Notes under the pieces: generated by a model
What the model was told of the DNA's origin: nothing
Seen by the model: only the letters and a program-made list of their open reading frames with translations
Database searches by the model: none
In this document: in pieces, positions 1-9,265 of the stretch
How positions within the stretch are numbered: the first letter of the stretch is position 1
Layout: every line of letters starts with the position of its first letter
Position numbers and translations under genes: made by a program
NCBI RefSeq assembly: GCF_035918095.1
Contig: NZ_CP109137.1
Span: 7,318,001-7,382,000, forward strand
Source: Streptomyces sp. NBC_01750
GTDB lineage: Bacteria; Actinomycetota; Actinomycetes; Streptomycetales; Streptomycetaceae
Direction: 5' to 3'
DNA length: 64,000 nt

Positions 1-2
1 TG

Positions 3-1319
3 CAGCGCCGTGCCGTCGAGCGCACCGGCGACGGGGGGCTGCTCACCGTCGATGGCGCCAGCCGCGGCAATCTCTTCAGCGGCGGCGCCGACCAGGTCGC
101 CCTCGTTCTGTCGGTGGCCGTCAGGCGCGGCCGGGCCAACCGCTCCAGGGCCGGCTACTTCGCGTACTTCTCCGATCCAGCCAACGCCGTCCGCACCGCG
201 ATGTCCTTCGTCGCCGAAGTCGCCCGCGAGATCGGCCAGTCGACGCGGGCGCGGCTGCGCGGCGACCGGCCGCGGATCAAGCGGGGCGGGCTCTACCCCC
301 TCATCCGGGCGTTCGCGACCGTCGTCGAGCGCGATGTGGTGGTAGCCGCGGTGATGGGAGACATGCTCGCCGGACGCACCGCCGTCTATGCCGACCTCGT
401 CGCGTACGACGAAGTGGCACACCACTCCGGACCGCACAGCCGGGACGCTTCGATGGTGCTCGAGCGCATCGACCGTTCGCTCGCGCTGATCGCCAAGGTC
501 GCCGATCACACACCGCGCGGCTACCGCATCGTGCTGCTCTCCGACCACGGGCAGAGCCCTGGGGAGACTTTCCAGGGCGCGTACGGACTCTCGCTCAAGG
601 ACCTCGTGCGGGCCGGATGCGGGCTGCCGGTCTCGCGTCGGGCGGAACGCTCCAAGCGCGGCGCCGAGGCCCGCGACGCCGCCGGGGACGCCCTGCGCGG
701 CGCGCTCCACCGGCGGGTGGCCGAGGGAGCCGACGAACATCCGGCGCCGGGCCCGGGCCCGATCGTGCTGGCCTCGGGGAATCTCGCGCTGATTTCCTTC
801 CCCGACACTTCGGAGCGCCTCAGCCGCGAGCAGATCGAGCACCGCCATCCCGCGCTGCTCAGTACGCTCGCCAACCATCCCGGCATCGGTTTCCTGCTGG
901 TACGCAGCGAGGAGCACGGCTCGGTGGTGCTCGGCCCCGGCGGGGTGGAGGTGCCGGTCACCGAGCTGGCGGACAGCGGTCCGCTGGCCGTCTTCGGCCG
1001 GGGCGCGGCCGACGCCATACGCCGCGGCGACTCCTTCCCGCATGTCGCCGACATCATGGTCAACTCGATGCACGACCCGGAAGCGGGCACGGTGCACGCT
1101 TTCGAGGAGCAGATCGGCTCGCACGGCGGGCTCGGCGGCGAACAGGCCCAGCCCTTCCTGCTGTCGCCGGTCGATCTCTCGGCGCCCGTCGCGGACGGCG
1201 CGGAACTGGTCGGCGCGGAAGCGGTGCACCGGGTGCTGAGGCGCTGGCTGCGTGAGTGCGACGGGCCGCAGGTGCCGATCGGACCGGCTGAGGCTTCCCC
1301 GCCGGACCGGGCACCCTGA
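3..1319 (+). CDS. Alkaline-phosphatase-superfamily phosphodiesterase, C-terminal part (5' end outside window)
   Basis: The frame is open from the first bases of the window, so the true start lies upstream. Visible motifs fit the type I phosphodiesterase/nucleotide pyrophosphatase fold of the alkaline phosphatase superfamily: YDEVAHHSG near nt 405-430, LLSDHGQ near 537-557 and a late SHGG near 1115. These supply the Asp and His metal ligands of that fold. In Streptomyces this domain is often fused behind a membrane-spanning holin-like segment; that part would be upstream and cannot be seen. It ends well before the alcohol dehydrogenase, so the two are probably separate units. The substrate is unknown. 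Confidence 0.8.
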   Translation, partial: QRRAVERTGDGGLLTVDGASRGNLFSGGADQVALVLSVAVRRGRANRSRAGYFAYFSDPANAVRTAMSFVAEVAREIGQSTRARLRGDRPRIKRGGLYPLIRAFATVVERDVVVAAVMGDMLAGRTAVYADLVAYDEVAHHSGPHSRDASMVLERIDRSLALIAKVADHTPRGYRIVLLSDHGQSPGETFQGAYGLSLKDLVRAGCGLPVSRRAERSKRGAEARDAAGDALRGALHRRVAEGADEHPAPGPGPIVLASGNLALISFPDTSERLSREQIEHRHPALLSTLANHPGIGFLLVRSEEHGSVVLGPGGVEVPVTELADSGPLAVFGRGAADAIRRGDSFPHVADIMVNSMHDPEAGTVHAFEEQIGSHGGLGGEQAQPFLLSPVDLSAPVADGAELVGAEAVHRVLRRWLRECDGPQVPIGPAEASPPDRAP

Positions 1320-1459
1320 GCCCGGGAGCCGGGGGGCCGAATGCCGGGTACCAGGGGCCAGGCACGGGCGCCCGGAGCGCCACGGGTTTTCCTTCCGCGG
1401 GGCCAGGCATTCCGGATACGTTGAGGCGACGGAAGATCCGGCGGACCGGGGAGTGCCTG

Positions 1460-2512
1460 TTGCGTGCTGTGGTGTTCGAGGAGTTCGGCAAGCCGCTCGA
1501 GGTACGGGAGGTTTCCGACCCCGTACCGTCCCACGACGGTGCGGTCATCCGGGTCGAGGCGACAGGCCTCTGCCGCAGCGACTGGCACGGCTGGATGGGC
1601 CACGACTCCGGCATCACCCTCCCGCACGTACCCGGTCATGAACTGGCAGGCGTGATCGAGTCGGTCGGCTCGGACGTCGCCAACTGGCGGCCCGGCGACC
1701 GGGTCACGGTGCCCTTCATCTGCGCCTGCGGCCGGTGCGCCGCCTGCGCGCGAGGCGCCCAGCAGGTGTGCGAGCGCCAGGAGCAGCCCGGTTTCACCCA
1801 CTGGGGTTCCTTCGCCGAGTACGTCCCGGTGCACCACGCCGACGCCAACCTGGTGGCTCTTCCCGAGACCATGTCGTTCGCCACGGCCGCGAGCCTGGGC
1901 TGCCGCTTCGCCACCGCGTTCCGCGCCGTGGTCGGACAGGGCAGGGTGCGGCCGGGGGAGTGGGTCGCGGTGCACGGCTGCGGCGGAGTGGGCCTGTCCG
2001 CGGTGATGATCGCCGCGGCGTGCGGGGCCGGAGTCGTCGCCGTCGATGTCTCGCCCGGTGCACTGGAGCTGGCCAGGACGTTCGGCGCGACCGTGTGCGT
2101 GAACGCCGCCACGCTGACCGGCAGCGTCGCCGGGGCGGTCCGCGAGGCGACGGGCGGCGGAGCCCATCTCTCGCTCGACGCCCTGGGCGCTCCGGTGACC
2201 TGCGTGAACTCCGTACAGAGCCTGCGCCGCCAGGGCCGGCATGTGCAGGTCGGACTGCTGCCCGACGGCGTGCACCTGCCGATGGACCGGGTTGTTCCGC
2301 TGGAGCTGGAGATCCTCGGCAGCCACGGCATGGCCGCACATGCCTACCCGGAGATGATGGCGATGGTCGCCTCCGGCGCGCTGCGGCCGGATCTGCTGGT
2401 GACGACGGAGATCGGCCTCGACGACGTACCGGCGGTGCTCGCTGCTCTGGGCGGCGCGTCCGGAACGGGCGTCACGGTGATCACACCGCACCCCGCCGTG
2501 AATTCGGCGTAA
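1460..2512 (+). CDS. Zinc-dependent alcohol dehydrogenase (MDR family)
   Basis: Medium-chain zinc alcohol dehydrogenase oxidising an alcohol or reducing an aldehyde with NAD(P), cytoplasmic. Catalytic zinc ligands appear in CRSDWHG (Cys about 38) and GHELAG (His about 60, Glu about 61). The structural zinc cysteines form [17 protein letters not shown] (about 88-104). The Rossmann glycine motif is GCGGVGLS near residue 171. The TTG at 1460 is preferred over the ATG at 1421 because GGGAG lies about 7 nt upstream and the family usually begins directly with the (M)RAVVFEEFG strand. About 350 aa, normal for the family. The physiological substrate cannot be read from sequence. Confidence 0.9.
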   Translation: MRAVVFEEFGKPLEVREVSDPVPSHDGAVIRVEATGLCRSDWHGWMGHDSGITLPHVPGHELAGVIESVGSDVANWRPGDRVTVPFICACGRCAACARGAQQVCERQEQPGFTHWGSFAEYVPVHHADANLVALPETMSFATAASLGCRFATAFRAVVGQGRVRPGEWVAVHGCGGVGLSAVMIAAACGAGVVAVDVSPGALELARTFGATVCVNAATLTGSVAGAVREATGGGAHLSLDALGAPVTCVNSVQSLRRQGRHVQVGLLPDGVHLPMDRVVPLELEILGSHGMAAHAYPEMMAMVASGALRPDLLVTTEIGLDDVPAVLAALGGASGTGVTVITPHPAVNSA

Positions 2513-2604
2513 TGCGCGTACTCCGGTAGAGCGGATCTCGCCCGTACCCGGGCGGAACAGGCTCGTTCCCGGGAAGTGGAGGCATGTCCAGGAGGTCGTG
2601 CCTC

Positions 2605-2952
2605 ATGCAGCAGTCCACGCCCGTTGCCCCGGCCCGTCGTGCCGCTCTGCTGCTGGTGTTGCTCCTGGCCCTGCTGGGCGCGATCCAGTCCTCCGCCGCT
2701 CAGGCCGGGGCCGGGCAGCCCCTGGCCTCGGTGCCTGCTGATCCCGCGGGGGAGAGCCACCCGGACGAGGCCGACACGGAACAGCGGGCGCCGGGCCGGA
2801 CGCGCCGTACGGCGCCGGCGGCCGCGCCGGAGGCCCGGCTCCGGCAGTGTCCGGGGACCGTCGGTCCCGCCCCGTACCGTCCCGGCCCAAGCCGGTCCAC
2901 GGAACCGCCGTCTTCGCCGCGCACAGCGCGCTGTGTGGTCCTGCGCTGCTGA
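2605..2952 (+). CDS. Small secreted hypothetical protein
   Basis: About 115 aa. The N-terminus has basic residues, then a strongly hydrophobic stretch (AALLLVLLLALLGAI) and a small-residue region that looks like a Sec signal peptide. The rest is Pro/Arg-rich and disordered and ends in the short cysteine motif RCVVLRC. The ATG at 2605 has AGGAGG 9 nt upstream; the in-frame ATG at 2584 has its purine tract too close. I recognise no family. The C-terminal Cys pair could bind metal or form a disulfide, but that is a guess. Confidence 0.6.
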   Translation: MQQSTPVAPARRAALLLVLLLALLGAIQSSAAQAGAGQPLASVPADPAGESHPDEADTEQRAPGRTRRTAPAAAPEARLRQCPGTVGPAPYRPGPSRSTEPPSSPRTARCVVLRC

Positions 2953-3007
2953 GGAGCCCGTCTCCGCCGAGCCCCCGTCAGCCACAGCAACCGTGAGGTG
3001 CACAGCC

Positions 3008-3169
3008 ATGCTCATCGACCCCTTCGCAGCACTCAATGCCATGCTCCGCGCCGAGGCCGCCCGCTCCAGCGAACCGGAGGAGCACGGTCGCCCGGCCAAG
3101 ACCGAACTCGACGACCCCGAGGCCCCCTCCGAAGCCCGCCGCGTGTCAGCCGACGACGGCGCCGCCTGA
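3008..3169 (+). CDS. Very small acidic hypothetical protein (53 aa)
   Basis: Short ORF starting MLIDPFAALNAMLRAE, preceded by GTGAGGTG about 9 nt upstream of the ATG. It is rich in Glu, Asp and Ala, lacks Cys and has no membrane segment. The first 16 residues could form an amphipathic helix and the rest looks disordered. It lies 55 nt behind the small secreted protein and may be co-transcribed with it. Codon use has the high G/C third-position bias of real genes. No family recognised. Confidence 0.5.
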   Translation: MLIDPFAALNAMLRAEAARSSEPEEHGRPAKTELDDPEAPSEARRVSADDGAA

Positions 3170-3494
3170 CGCCTCCGCCTGCGAGCCCACACGTCAGAGG
3201 CCGTTGTTCATCCGAACATGACCGGCTGGTTCTGGCTGGCATGATGCGGTCGCGGGTGAGGCAGCCGTCCGGCGTCCGGAATCGGCTCGGTCACGGTGAG
3301 GTGGGCGATGGCATCGGTGCTGGGTGCCCGGGAGCAGGCCGGCGAAGTGCCGGCGCCCTCTTCGTCGTTGGTATCCGCTGGTGAGGTGGTCGGCGACGCC
3401 TTCGTTTCGGGGGCTTTGGCTTCACAGACGCGGTCGGCTGGGTCGGCGGGGCCCGCTCGGCCGGGTTCGGTGGTGCCGTCGTGGCGTTCGGGGG

Positions 3495-3740
3495 CTGGAC
3501 GCGGGCATCCTGGCCTTCGATCACCAGCCGACCCTGGCGGTTTTGGCGGAGCATCACCGCGAGGGCGGGTCCGGGCTGATCTGTCGGCAGATCGCCGCGG
3601 CGATGGGCCTGGAGCTGACCCCGGCGAGGATCGAAGGGGTGGTGCGCTCGCGGGCCCGTCGGCCGGCCGAGCGGGGCCGGCCGGTCAAGGAGCGGTCGGG
3701 GGCCTACCGGCTCGCGCCCGGCCCGGCCGCCGCGTCATGA
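3495..3740 (+). pseudogene. Possible remnant of a transposon-associated DNA-binding protein
   Basis: From about 3495 the frame reads like real protein with a helix-turn-helix flavour (LAVLAEHHREGGSGLICRQ, then AAMGLELTPARIEGVVRSRARR) and a TGA at 3738-3740. Upstream of it the frame loses protein character, so no intact gene start is visible. It overlaps the transposase remnant on the other strand by about 55 bases, consistent with both being leftovers of mobile DNA. Identification is tentative; what is seen is a short coding-like C-terminus without a matching N-terminus. Confidence 0.3.
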
Positions 3741-3960
3741 CCATCGTCATCGACCAGGTGATCATCGCTTCGGCGGTGTCGGGGAGCGTCTCGTAGTCCC
3801 GGGACAACCGCCGGGTGCGCAACAGCCAGGCAAAGGGTCGCTCCACACGCCACCGCCTCGGCGGAACGTTGAATCCGCGGGTGTCATCGGCGCGTTTGGC
3901 GATCTGCGGCACCGGCTGCCACGACCGCCGGGCCATCTCCTCCAGGGCGCCGGAGTGGGC
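3685..3960 (-). pseudogene. IS5-family transposase, C-terminal fragment
   Basis: The minus-strand frame encodes the typical C-terminal end of an IS5-group DDE transposase: [13 protein letters not shown], then [20 protein letters not shown], with the Glu of the RWxVER motif, followed by [14 protein letters not shown]. The N-terminal and central domains with the two catalytic Asp residues are absent: upstream sequence loses similarity near 3960 and is then occupied by the MFS gene 3' end. No terminal inverted repeats were recognised. This is a dead fragment of an insertion that probably brought in or rearranged the neighbourhood. Confidence 0.7.
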
Positions 3961-4067
3961 GCCGTCGGTCGGCGGGTTGCAGCTGGGCGTAGCCGGCCGC
4001 GTAGGCATCGCAGATCTCGTGTACGCGGGGCCGGTGACGTCGCGTCGACCATCGTTCCAACCCCAGG

Positions 4068-5297
4068 TCAGGAATCCGGTTCGTCCACTGTGGACTTCGC
4101 GCGGCGGCGCGGCAGACTGAGCCGGGCGGCCAGCAGCCCGGCCGCGCCGATCAGGGTCCACAGCGCCCATGGGCCGATCGCGTACACGGCGCCGCCGATG
4201 AGCGGTCCGGCGCCCGTACCGGTCGTGTACGCGGCGCCGTGCAACCCCTGGTAGCGCCCGACCATCCGCGGCGGTGTCAGACTTCCCAGGTAGGCCATGG
4301 CGACTGAGCTGGTCATCATCTCGCCGAGCGTCCATATCAGCACCGTCGCCGCCAGCAGGACCATGCTGGCCGTGAACCCGGTCAGCGCGAGACCGACACC
4401 GGTGATCAGGTTGCCGATGGCCAGTACGTACTCCGGCCGGTACCGGGAGACCGCGCCGGTGATGGGCAGCTCAAGGGCCAACACCAGCAGACCGTTGAGC
4501 CCGATGAGGAGACCGAAGTCGCGTTCGCTCAGACCCACGTCGCTGACGTGCAGGGGCAGGCCGACTGTGGACTGGATGTAGACGAACTCGGCGACCACGG
4601 TCATCAGCAGGAATCGCACCAGGGTGCGGTCTGCGAACGCCTGCCGGTATCCCACCGCCCGGTCCGCCTTTGTGTCCGCGTGGCCGGACCGCGGCTGGGG
4701 CGCATCTCGCAGCAGCATCGCCACGACCACGCCGAAGAGCAGGCACGCGGCGGCATTGCCCAGGAAGAGCTCCGTGTAGGAGGTGCTGGCCAGCACACCG
4801 CCGATGACGCCGCCCAGGGCGGCGCCCACGTTCATCGCGAACCGGAACACCCCGAAGGCGGCCAGCCGTCGCTGGTTGGTATCCACGGCGTCGAGCAGCA
4901 CGGCGGCGGCGGCCGGCCGGTAGATCTGCGACGTCACGCCGATGAGACCGACCACCGCGACGATGAGCGGGAGCGGCCCGAGGGACGGCACGACCGCCGT
5001 CAGCCCGGCGGTGGTCACCGCGGACAGCACGATGGTCCATCGCCGGCCGATCTTGTCGGCGAGGTGGCCACCGACGGCGTTGCCGAGCACCTTGCCCACC
5101 CCGGACACACCCAGCACCAACCCCGCGGCACCGGCGGAGTAGCCGCGCTCGGTCAGGTAGAGCACGATGAACACGGGCAGGAAGTTGCCGACCTGGTTGA
5201 CCAGGATGCCGAGACTGATGATCCACACCCGGCCGGGCAGGCTGCGCAGCGCGTCGCGGAATCGCTGCTCGTCGACCTCCGGCGGCGCGGTGCTCAC
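4068..5297 (-). CDS. MFS transporter, probable exporter
   Basis: 409-aa major facilitator superfamily protein with about 12 hydrophobic segments and the loop 2-3 signature [12 protein letters not shown] (about residues 77-88). It starts with a GTG that overlaps the stop of the ATP-grasp gene by 4 nt (GTGA), so the two are translationally coupled. ATP-grasp amino acid ligases are often paired with MFS exporters that remove the dipeptide or resistance product (bacilysin-type systems are the known example), so this is likely the product exporter. The 3' end abuts a transposase remnant but the gene looks full length. Confidence 0.85.
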   Translation of the reverse strand: MSTAPPEVDEQRFRDALRSLPGRVWIISLGILVNQVGNFLPVFIVLYLTERGYSAGAAGLVLGVSGVGKVLGNAVGGHLADKIGRRWTIVLSAVTTAGLTAVVPSLGPLPLIVAVVGLIGVTSQIYRPAAAAVLLDAVDTNQRRLAAFGVFRFAMNVGAALGGVIGGVLASTSYTELFLGNAAACLLFGVVVAMLLRDAPQPRSGHADTKADRAVGYRQAFADRTLVRFLLMTVVAEFVYIQSTVGLPLHVSDVGLSERDFGLLIGLNGLLVLALELPITGAVSRYRPEYVLAIGNLITGVGLALTGFTASMVLLAATVLIWTLGEMMTSSVAMAYLGSLTPPRMVGRYQGLHGAAYTTGTGAGPLIGGAVYAIGPWALWTLIGAAGLLAARLSLPRRRAKSTVDEPDS

Positions 5298-6601
5298 GCG
5301 ACGGGCTCGGTGCGTACGTGGATCGCCGCGGCCAGCCGCCTGCTGTGGGCGATCGCTTCGGTCGCGGTGGCGCCGCGGGCGATGACGTGACCGACCTTGT
5401 CCTCGTTCCAGGTCAGCGGTGGTACGTCGTCGCCCGGCTGTACCTCCAACTGGAGGTCGACGAACGCCGGGTCCGCGCGCACGGCGTCGACGCCGGTCAC
5501 CTCCACGACCCGTCCGGGCTGCGGCGTGAGGAACCGGACGGCCGCTCCGCCCCGAGGCTCGGGCGACATGGTCAGCGGCTCCACCACGCCGAACCCGGCG
5601 CCCAGCGCGTAGCGCTCCATGTCGACGCCGTAGGCGATCTCGGCCAGTTCGTTGATCCGGTCACCGCCGATGCGGTTGTGCGACTCGACGATCCGCGGGC
5701 CGCGCGAGGTCAGTTTGACCTCGGTATGCCCTGGACCGTTGCGCAGCCCCACCGCGTCGAGGAAGTCCGTCACCAACCGCGTGACCTCGCGCAGTGTCTC
5801 GGCCGAGCAGCCGCTGGGCTGCGAATGTCCGATCTCGACGAAACCGGGGCCGACGCACTCCTTGTCGGTCACCGCGACGACCACATGCCGGCCGTCGAAG
5901 GTCAGGGTCTCCACGCTGATCTCCGGACCGTCCAGGAACTCCTCCATGAGGAACTCGTCGAAGGAATCGGCACAGGACAGGTCCTTGGCGGCCCAATGCC
6001 CGTCGTCAAGGGATCGGAACCGTTCGGCGACTACGTCCACGTCGGCTCGGTCGCGGATGCAGAACACCCCCAGGCTGCCCGATTCGCGGATCGGCTTGAC
6101 GATGATCGGGAGCCCGTGCTCCGATACGAACTCCCGAACGTCCTGCGCGGAACGGCCGACCGCGGAGGCCACCGGGCTGATGCCCTTCGCGGCCAGGTGC
6201 CGGCGCATCCGCCACTTGTCCAGCAGCAGCTCCACGGTGGCGACGGACTCGCCGCCGAGGCCGAGCGCCTCGTTGATCCGCGCCGTCGGCAGCAGCCCGA
6301 GTTCGAACAGCGACACGGCGGCCTGGAACGGGTACGCCTCGTGCAACACCCGGACCAGCGGCAGGAGCCGGTCGGTGTCGCCGTAGTCGAGCAGCAACGC
6401 CTGATCGACGTAGGGCCAGTGGCCGCGGCCATACTCGTCCGGGTACTGGGCGTGAACCACGTCCAGGCCGAGCTCCCGGGCCTTGCGCACGTGCTCGACC
6501 TTGCCGCCGATGACCAGGACGCGAGGCCGTCCGGTGGCGACCGCCGAGGACTGTCGGCCGGTGGGTACGACATCGTCGGACAACGTGGCTCCCTCTCTCA
6601 C
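5294..6601 (-). CDS. ATP-grasp ligase (carboxylate-amine ligase type)
   Basis: About 435 aa. ATP-grasp elements in order: PIIVKPIRESGSLGV (ATP-binding lysine), EEFLDGPEISVETL, then GPGHTEVKL and IVESHNRIGGDRI (Mg-binding acidic and Asn residues). This layout fits L-amino acid ligase/biotin-carboxylase-like enzymes that activate a carboxylate as acyl phosphate and join it to an amine. The GTG at 6601 is preferred because AAGGGGGA lies 7 nt upstream; a TTG at 6583 also has a possible site and the ATG at 6637 has none. First gene of a two-gene operon with the MFS exporter. The pair suggests synthesis and export of a dipeptide-like metabolite; substrates unknown. Confidence 0.85.
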   Translation of the reverse strand: MREGATLSDDVVPTGRQSSAVATGRPRVLVIGGKVEHVRKARELGLDVVHAQYPDEYGRGHWPYVDQALLLDYGDTDRLLPLVRVLHEAYPFQAAVSLFELGLLPTARINEALGLGGESVATVELLLDKWRMRRHLAAKGISPVASAVGRSAQDVREFVSEHGLPIIVKPIRESGSLGVFCIRDRADVDVVAERFRSLDDGHWAAKDLSCADSFDEFLMEEFLDGPEISVETLTFDGRHVVVAVTDKECVGPGFVEIGHSQPSGCSAETLREVTRLVTDFLDAVGLRNGPGHTEVKLTSRGPRIVESHNRIGGDRINELAEIAYGVDMERYALGAGFGVVEPLTMSPEPRGGAAVRFLTPQPGRVVEVTGVDAVRADPAFVDLQLEVQPGDDVPPLTWNEDKVGHVIARGATATEAIAHSRRLAAAIHVRTEPVA

Positions 6602-6665
6602 GATCAGTTCCCCCTTCCGTGCGGTGGGACGGCGCATCACGCTACGACGGGTTCCGGACAATCTG

Positions 6666-6681
6666 CTTCCGGTATAGGAAG
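6666..6681. promoter_or_regulatory. Inverted repeat in divergent ATP-grasp/WYL promoter region
   Basis: CTTCC and GGAAG arms separated by 6 nt lie in the gap between the divergent ATP-grasp operon and the WYL regulator, about 20 nt upstream of the regulator start. The position fits an operator used by the WYL protein on both promoters. The arms are only 5 bp, so this is suggestive, not proven. Confidence 0.35.
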
Positions 6682-6701
6682 TGACCACCTAATCTGCTCG
6701 G

Positions 6702-7640
6702 GTGCCGACCGATCTCAGCCCCACCGCACGGGCCCTGCGCACCATGGAAATCCTCCAGACCCGCCCCGGCGCGACGGCGGACGAGCTCGCCGCGTCCCTG
6801 GGTGTCACGGAGCGGGCCGCGCGCCGGTACATCGGGATCCTCCGGGAGGCGGGCATCCCGGTCGAGTCGACCCGAGGCCCGTACGGCGGGTACCGGCTGG
6901 GACGCGGGACGAGGCTGCCGCCGGTGGTCTTCACGGAACCGGAGGCACTGGGGTTGGTCATGGCGGCGCTCGACGACGCCGACGAGCTCGTGGCAAGTGC
7001 GCTGAGCAAGGTCATCCGAGCGCTGCCGGAGAACATCGGACGGCAGGCGGCGACGCTGCGCGACCATGCGTCGGCTGCGCCCGACCCGTACTCGGCTCGG
7101 CCTGATCCGGCCACCACCAGCGCACTGGTCGCGGCGTCCGCGTTCCGACGGAGCGTGCGGGTGGCGTATCGGAGCGAGTCGGGGAAGGAGTCGGAGGGAG
7201 AGGTGGACCCCTGGGCGGTGGTCGTCCGCCACGGGCGCTGGTACCTCCTGTGCCGCTCGCATCGCGCGGACGCGATCCGCACGTACCGGGTCGACCGGAT
7301 CGGCGCGGTCCATCAGACGACCCGCGCGTTCGACCCGCCCGACGACCTCGACCCGGTGGCGGCGCTGGAGGAGAACCTGGGCACGGGCTGGGAGTACCCC
7401 ACCCGCGTGGTGTTCGACGCGCCCCTGTCCGAGGTGGCGCGGTGGGTCAGGCCCCCCATGGGACGACTGGAGGCGTCGGGCGACGGGTGCGTACTGGTCG
7501 GCAGTACGAGCACTCCGGCGATGTACGCGGAGGAGTGGCTGGCGAGGATTCCGTTCGGGTTCCGCGTCGAGGGCGGGCCGGAGCTCCGGGCCGCGGTGGC
7601 GGCGGTGGCGGCGCGCTTCACGGCGGCGGTGGAGTCCTAG
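6702..7640 (+). CDS. WYL-domain (YafY/DeoR-like) transcriptional regulator
   Basis: 312 aa from a GTG start. An N-terminal winged helix (about 1-60, GATADELAASLGVTERAARR is the helix-turn-helix) is followed by a WYL effector-binding domain with WYLLCRSHRADAIRTYRVDR (about 180-200) and a C-terminal WCX-like extension. It is divergent from the ATP-grasp/MFS operon with about 100 nt between starts, so it probably controls that operon and itself. WYL domains are known to sense small ligands or nucleic acids; the ligand here is unknown. Confidence 0.9.
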   Translation: MPTDLSPTARALRTMEILQTRPGATADELAASLGVTERAARRYIGILREAGIPVESTRGPYGGYRLGRGTRLPPVVFTEPEALGLVMAALDDADELVASALSKVIRALPENIGRQAATLRDHASAAPDPYSARPDPATTSALVAASAFRRSVRVAYRSESGKESEGEVDPWAVVVRHGRWYLLCRSHRADAIRTYRVDRIGAVHQTTRAFDPPDDLDPVAALEENLGTGWEYPTRVVFDAPLSEVARWVRPPMGRLEASGDGCVLVGSTSTPAMYAEEWLARIPFGFRVEGGPELRAAVAAVAARFTAAVES

Positions 7641-7688
7641 AGGCCGTCGTCCGCCTGTTGGCTTCGTCGAGCCGAAAATAGTAGCCAC

Positions 7689-7707
7689 GTACATAGTATC
7701 TATGTAC
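7689..7707. promoter_or_regulatory. Perfect 19-bp operator-like palindrome upstream of marR gene
   Basis: GTACATAG and CTATGTAC, 8-bp arms around TAT, are a perfect dyad and strikingly AT-rich for this genome. It ends 10 nt before the ATG of the first MarR gene. MarR dimers bind this kind of 16-20 bp palindrome, so it is very likely the autoregulatory operator. No good Shine-Dalgarno lies between it and the ATG, so the mRNA may have a very short leader or none. Confidence 0.75.
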
Positions 7708-7717
7708 TGTTTCACTC

Positions 7718-8188
7718 ATGAGTGATTCCGCATCCGAGAGCCCGACGCCCGGCTTCCTGGTCTGGCGCCTGTCGATGAAATGGCGGGCGGCTGTCGACCG
7801 GGCCGTCGGACCGCTGGGTCTGACGCACGCGCAGTACTCACTGCTGGCGTCACTGCTCGGTATGCAGCGGTCCGGACTACGGCCCAGCCAGCGCGAACTC
7901 GCCGACCACACCGGCCTCGAAGCGCTCTATGTCTCCAAGCTGGCCCGGACCCTGGAGGCCGCCGGTCTCATCGAGCGCGCCCCGGACCCCGCCGACACGC
8001 GGGCGGTCCGGCTGTCGCTCACCACCCATGGGCGCGAGGTCACGCGACGCGCCATCGCCATCGTCCACCAGCTCCTCGGCCGGCTCCTGGCGCCCCTGGG
8101 CGGGCTGGACGGCCGGCGGGCCGAAGTCTTCTCCCGCGAACTCGCGATCCTGCTCGACACACCACTCGACGTTCCGACCGAGGAGTAG
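7718..8188 (+). CDS. MarR-family transcriptional regulator
   Basis: 156 aa with the MarR winged-helix core: LTHAQYSLLASL, SQRELADHTGLEALYVSKLA (recognition helix) and the wing with the conserved DPADTRAVRLSLT. The family acts as a homodimeric repressor released by small phenolic, redox or drug-like ligands. A perfect palindrome lies immediately upstream. The gene is followed after 2 nt by a second MarR-like gene, so the two are one operon. No drug pump or enzyme is attached, so the regulated partner is probably the downstream gene or one elsewhere. Confidence 0.9.
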   Translation: MSDSASESPTPGFLVWRLSMKWRAAVDRAVGPLGLTHAQYSLLASLLGMQRSGLRPSQRELADHTGLEALYVSKLARTLEAAGLIERAPDPADTRAVRLSLTTHGREVTRRAIAIVHQLLGRLLAPLGGLDGRRAEVFSRELAILLDTPLDVPTEE

Positions 8189-8190
8189 CC

Positions 8191-8649
8191 ATGTCCACCA
8201 CCCCGCCCCTCAACGGCCAGGTCATAGGCCAGGCGCACTACGCCACCCGGGCCGTCCTGGAACGCCTGGTGGCCGGCACCGGCGCCACGTTCCATCAGGT
8301 GGTGGCACTCAACGCCACCGCGGACAGCGGTTCCGTCATGGACCGTGACCGGCTCGTCCTCCGGATGACAAGCACCTTGAAGATCGACGAATCGGTGGCG
8401 CTGGCGACGATCGCCGACCTGACGGCCTCCAAGCTGGTGGAGACGCTGCCGGGAAACGAGTCCCGTATCTGCCTCACGGACGCGGGCCGGGCACTGCAGG
8501 GCCGGATCAGCACCGCCACCGCCGGGATCACCGAGCGGCTGTACGGCGGCCTCCCGGCCGAAGACCTGGCGGCGGCAAGCCGCGTACTGACCGCGGTCAC
8601 CGCCCGGGCCAACGCCGAACTGGACTGCGCCCAGGCACCGTCGGCCTGA
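8191..8649 (+). CDS. Second MarR-like winged-helix protein
   Basis: 152 aa starting at an ATG with AGGAG 6 nt upstream, 2 nt after the stop of the first MarR gene. The fold is MarR-like (RDRLVLRMTSTLKIDESVAL, then TASKLVETLPGNESRICLTD as the wing), but the sequence is divergent and the wing Arg pattern is weak. Two adjacent MarR-like proteins could form a heterodimer, or the second may be a sensor partner. Its 3' end overlaps a truncated acetyltransferase on the opposite strand, so the region downstream has been rearranged. Confidence 0.8.
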   Translation: MSTTPPLNGQVIGQAHYATRAVLERLVAGTGATFHQVVALNATADSGSVMDRDRLVLRMTSTLKIDESVALATIADLTASKLVETLPGNESRICLTDAGRALQGRISTATAGITERLYGGLPAEDLAAASRVLTAVTARANAELDCAQAPSA

Positions 8650-8926
8650 CCAGCGGCTCCAGCATGGCACTCCACCACCCCGTATCCGCAGGTAGCCAGT
8701 AGCCGAACGAAAACCCCACAACCTCGTCGGCGTCCCGCGCCAGGATGAGCCGGAATCCGTCCCGCGTCGCCCGCCGCCGGGCACGCACGAGGAAATCGGC
8801 GACATCCTGGGGGCCTTCGCGGTACGGCGGCTCCGCATAGACCTCTTGGTAGGCAGGCACAACCACATCCAGCTGCCCTACTGCCTCTTCGGACCGGCCG
8901 ATCGGCTCGAACGTCACACCCATCAT
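8597..8926 (-). pseudogene. GNAT acetyltransferase, N-terminal fragment
   Basis: The first ~85 codons (MMGVTFEPIG to WWSAMLEPLVRP) look like the N-terminal half of a GNAT N-acetyltransferase, with the strand ILARDADEVVGFSFGYW. The acetyl-CoA loop (Q/RxxGxG/A) and the C-terminal half are missing: the frame runs into the antisense of the MarR gene and stops at 8597. A deletion joining the two genes tail to tail explains this best. Non-functional. Confidence 0.7.
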
Positions 8927-9044
8927 CCGCCCCTCCCGCCGAGCACATGCACGGGCGACTTCCGGCAGTCTTTCCGGGCAAGATCACGAGGTCAACTCAC
9001 GGGAAGGCCTGGAGAGCCGGTCCGGAGACGCATGTGCGCGGCGG

Positions 9045-9086
9045 CACAGGCAACGGCCCGGCCCGCGGGCCGGGCCGTTGCCTGTG
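9045..9086. terminator. 42-nt perfect palindrome, probable bidirectional terminator
   Basis: Every base of the left 21 nt pairs with the right 21 nt (CACAGGCAACGG... to ...CCGTTGCCTGTG, centre at 9065/9066). It would form a very stable hairpin with a minimal loop. No T-run follows, which is usual for Streptomyces terminators. It sits in the roughly 340-nt stretch between the truncated GNAT and the roadblock-like gene; I see nothing else in that stretch. Confidence 0.6.
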
Positions 9087-9265
9087 AGCGGCGGGAGCGG
9101 TCGCCGGCTGCGCATCCTAAAGGCTGATCGCCGCTTGCATCGTGGTTATGGCATGAGCCATCCGCACCTTGCACACGATCAGTAGCGTCATCGTCGCAGT
9201 CCGTCGGCAGCCGCAGGAGCGAACTGCCGTCCACCCATGCAGTCTGACGAGGAGTGAGTGCTGAC

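Noticed and set aside
521..2491. A 656-codon minus-strand frame opposite the phosphodiesterase and alcohol dehydrogenase
   Set aside because: The plus-strand frames carry intact metal and cofactor motifs; the minus frame is low-complexity Arg/His/Gly.
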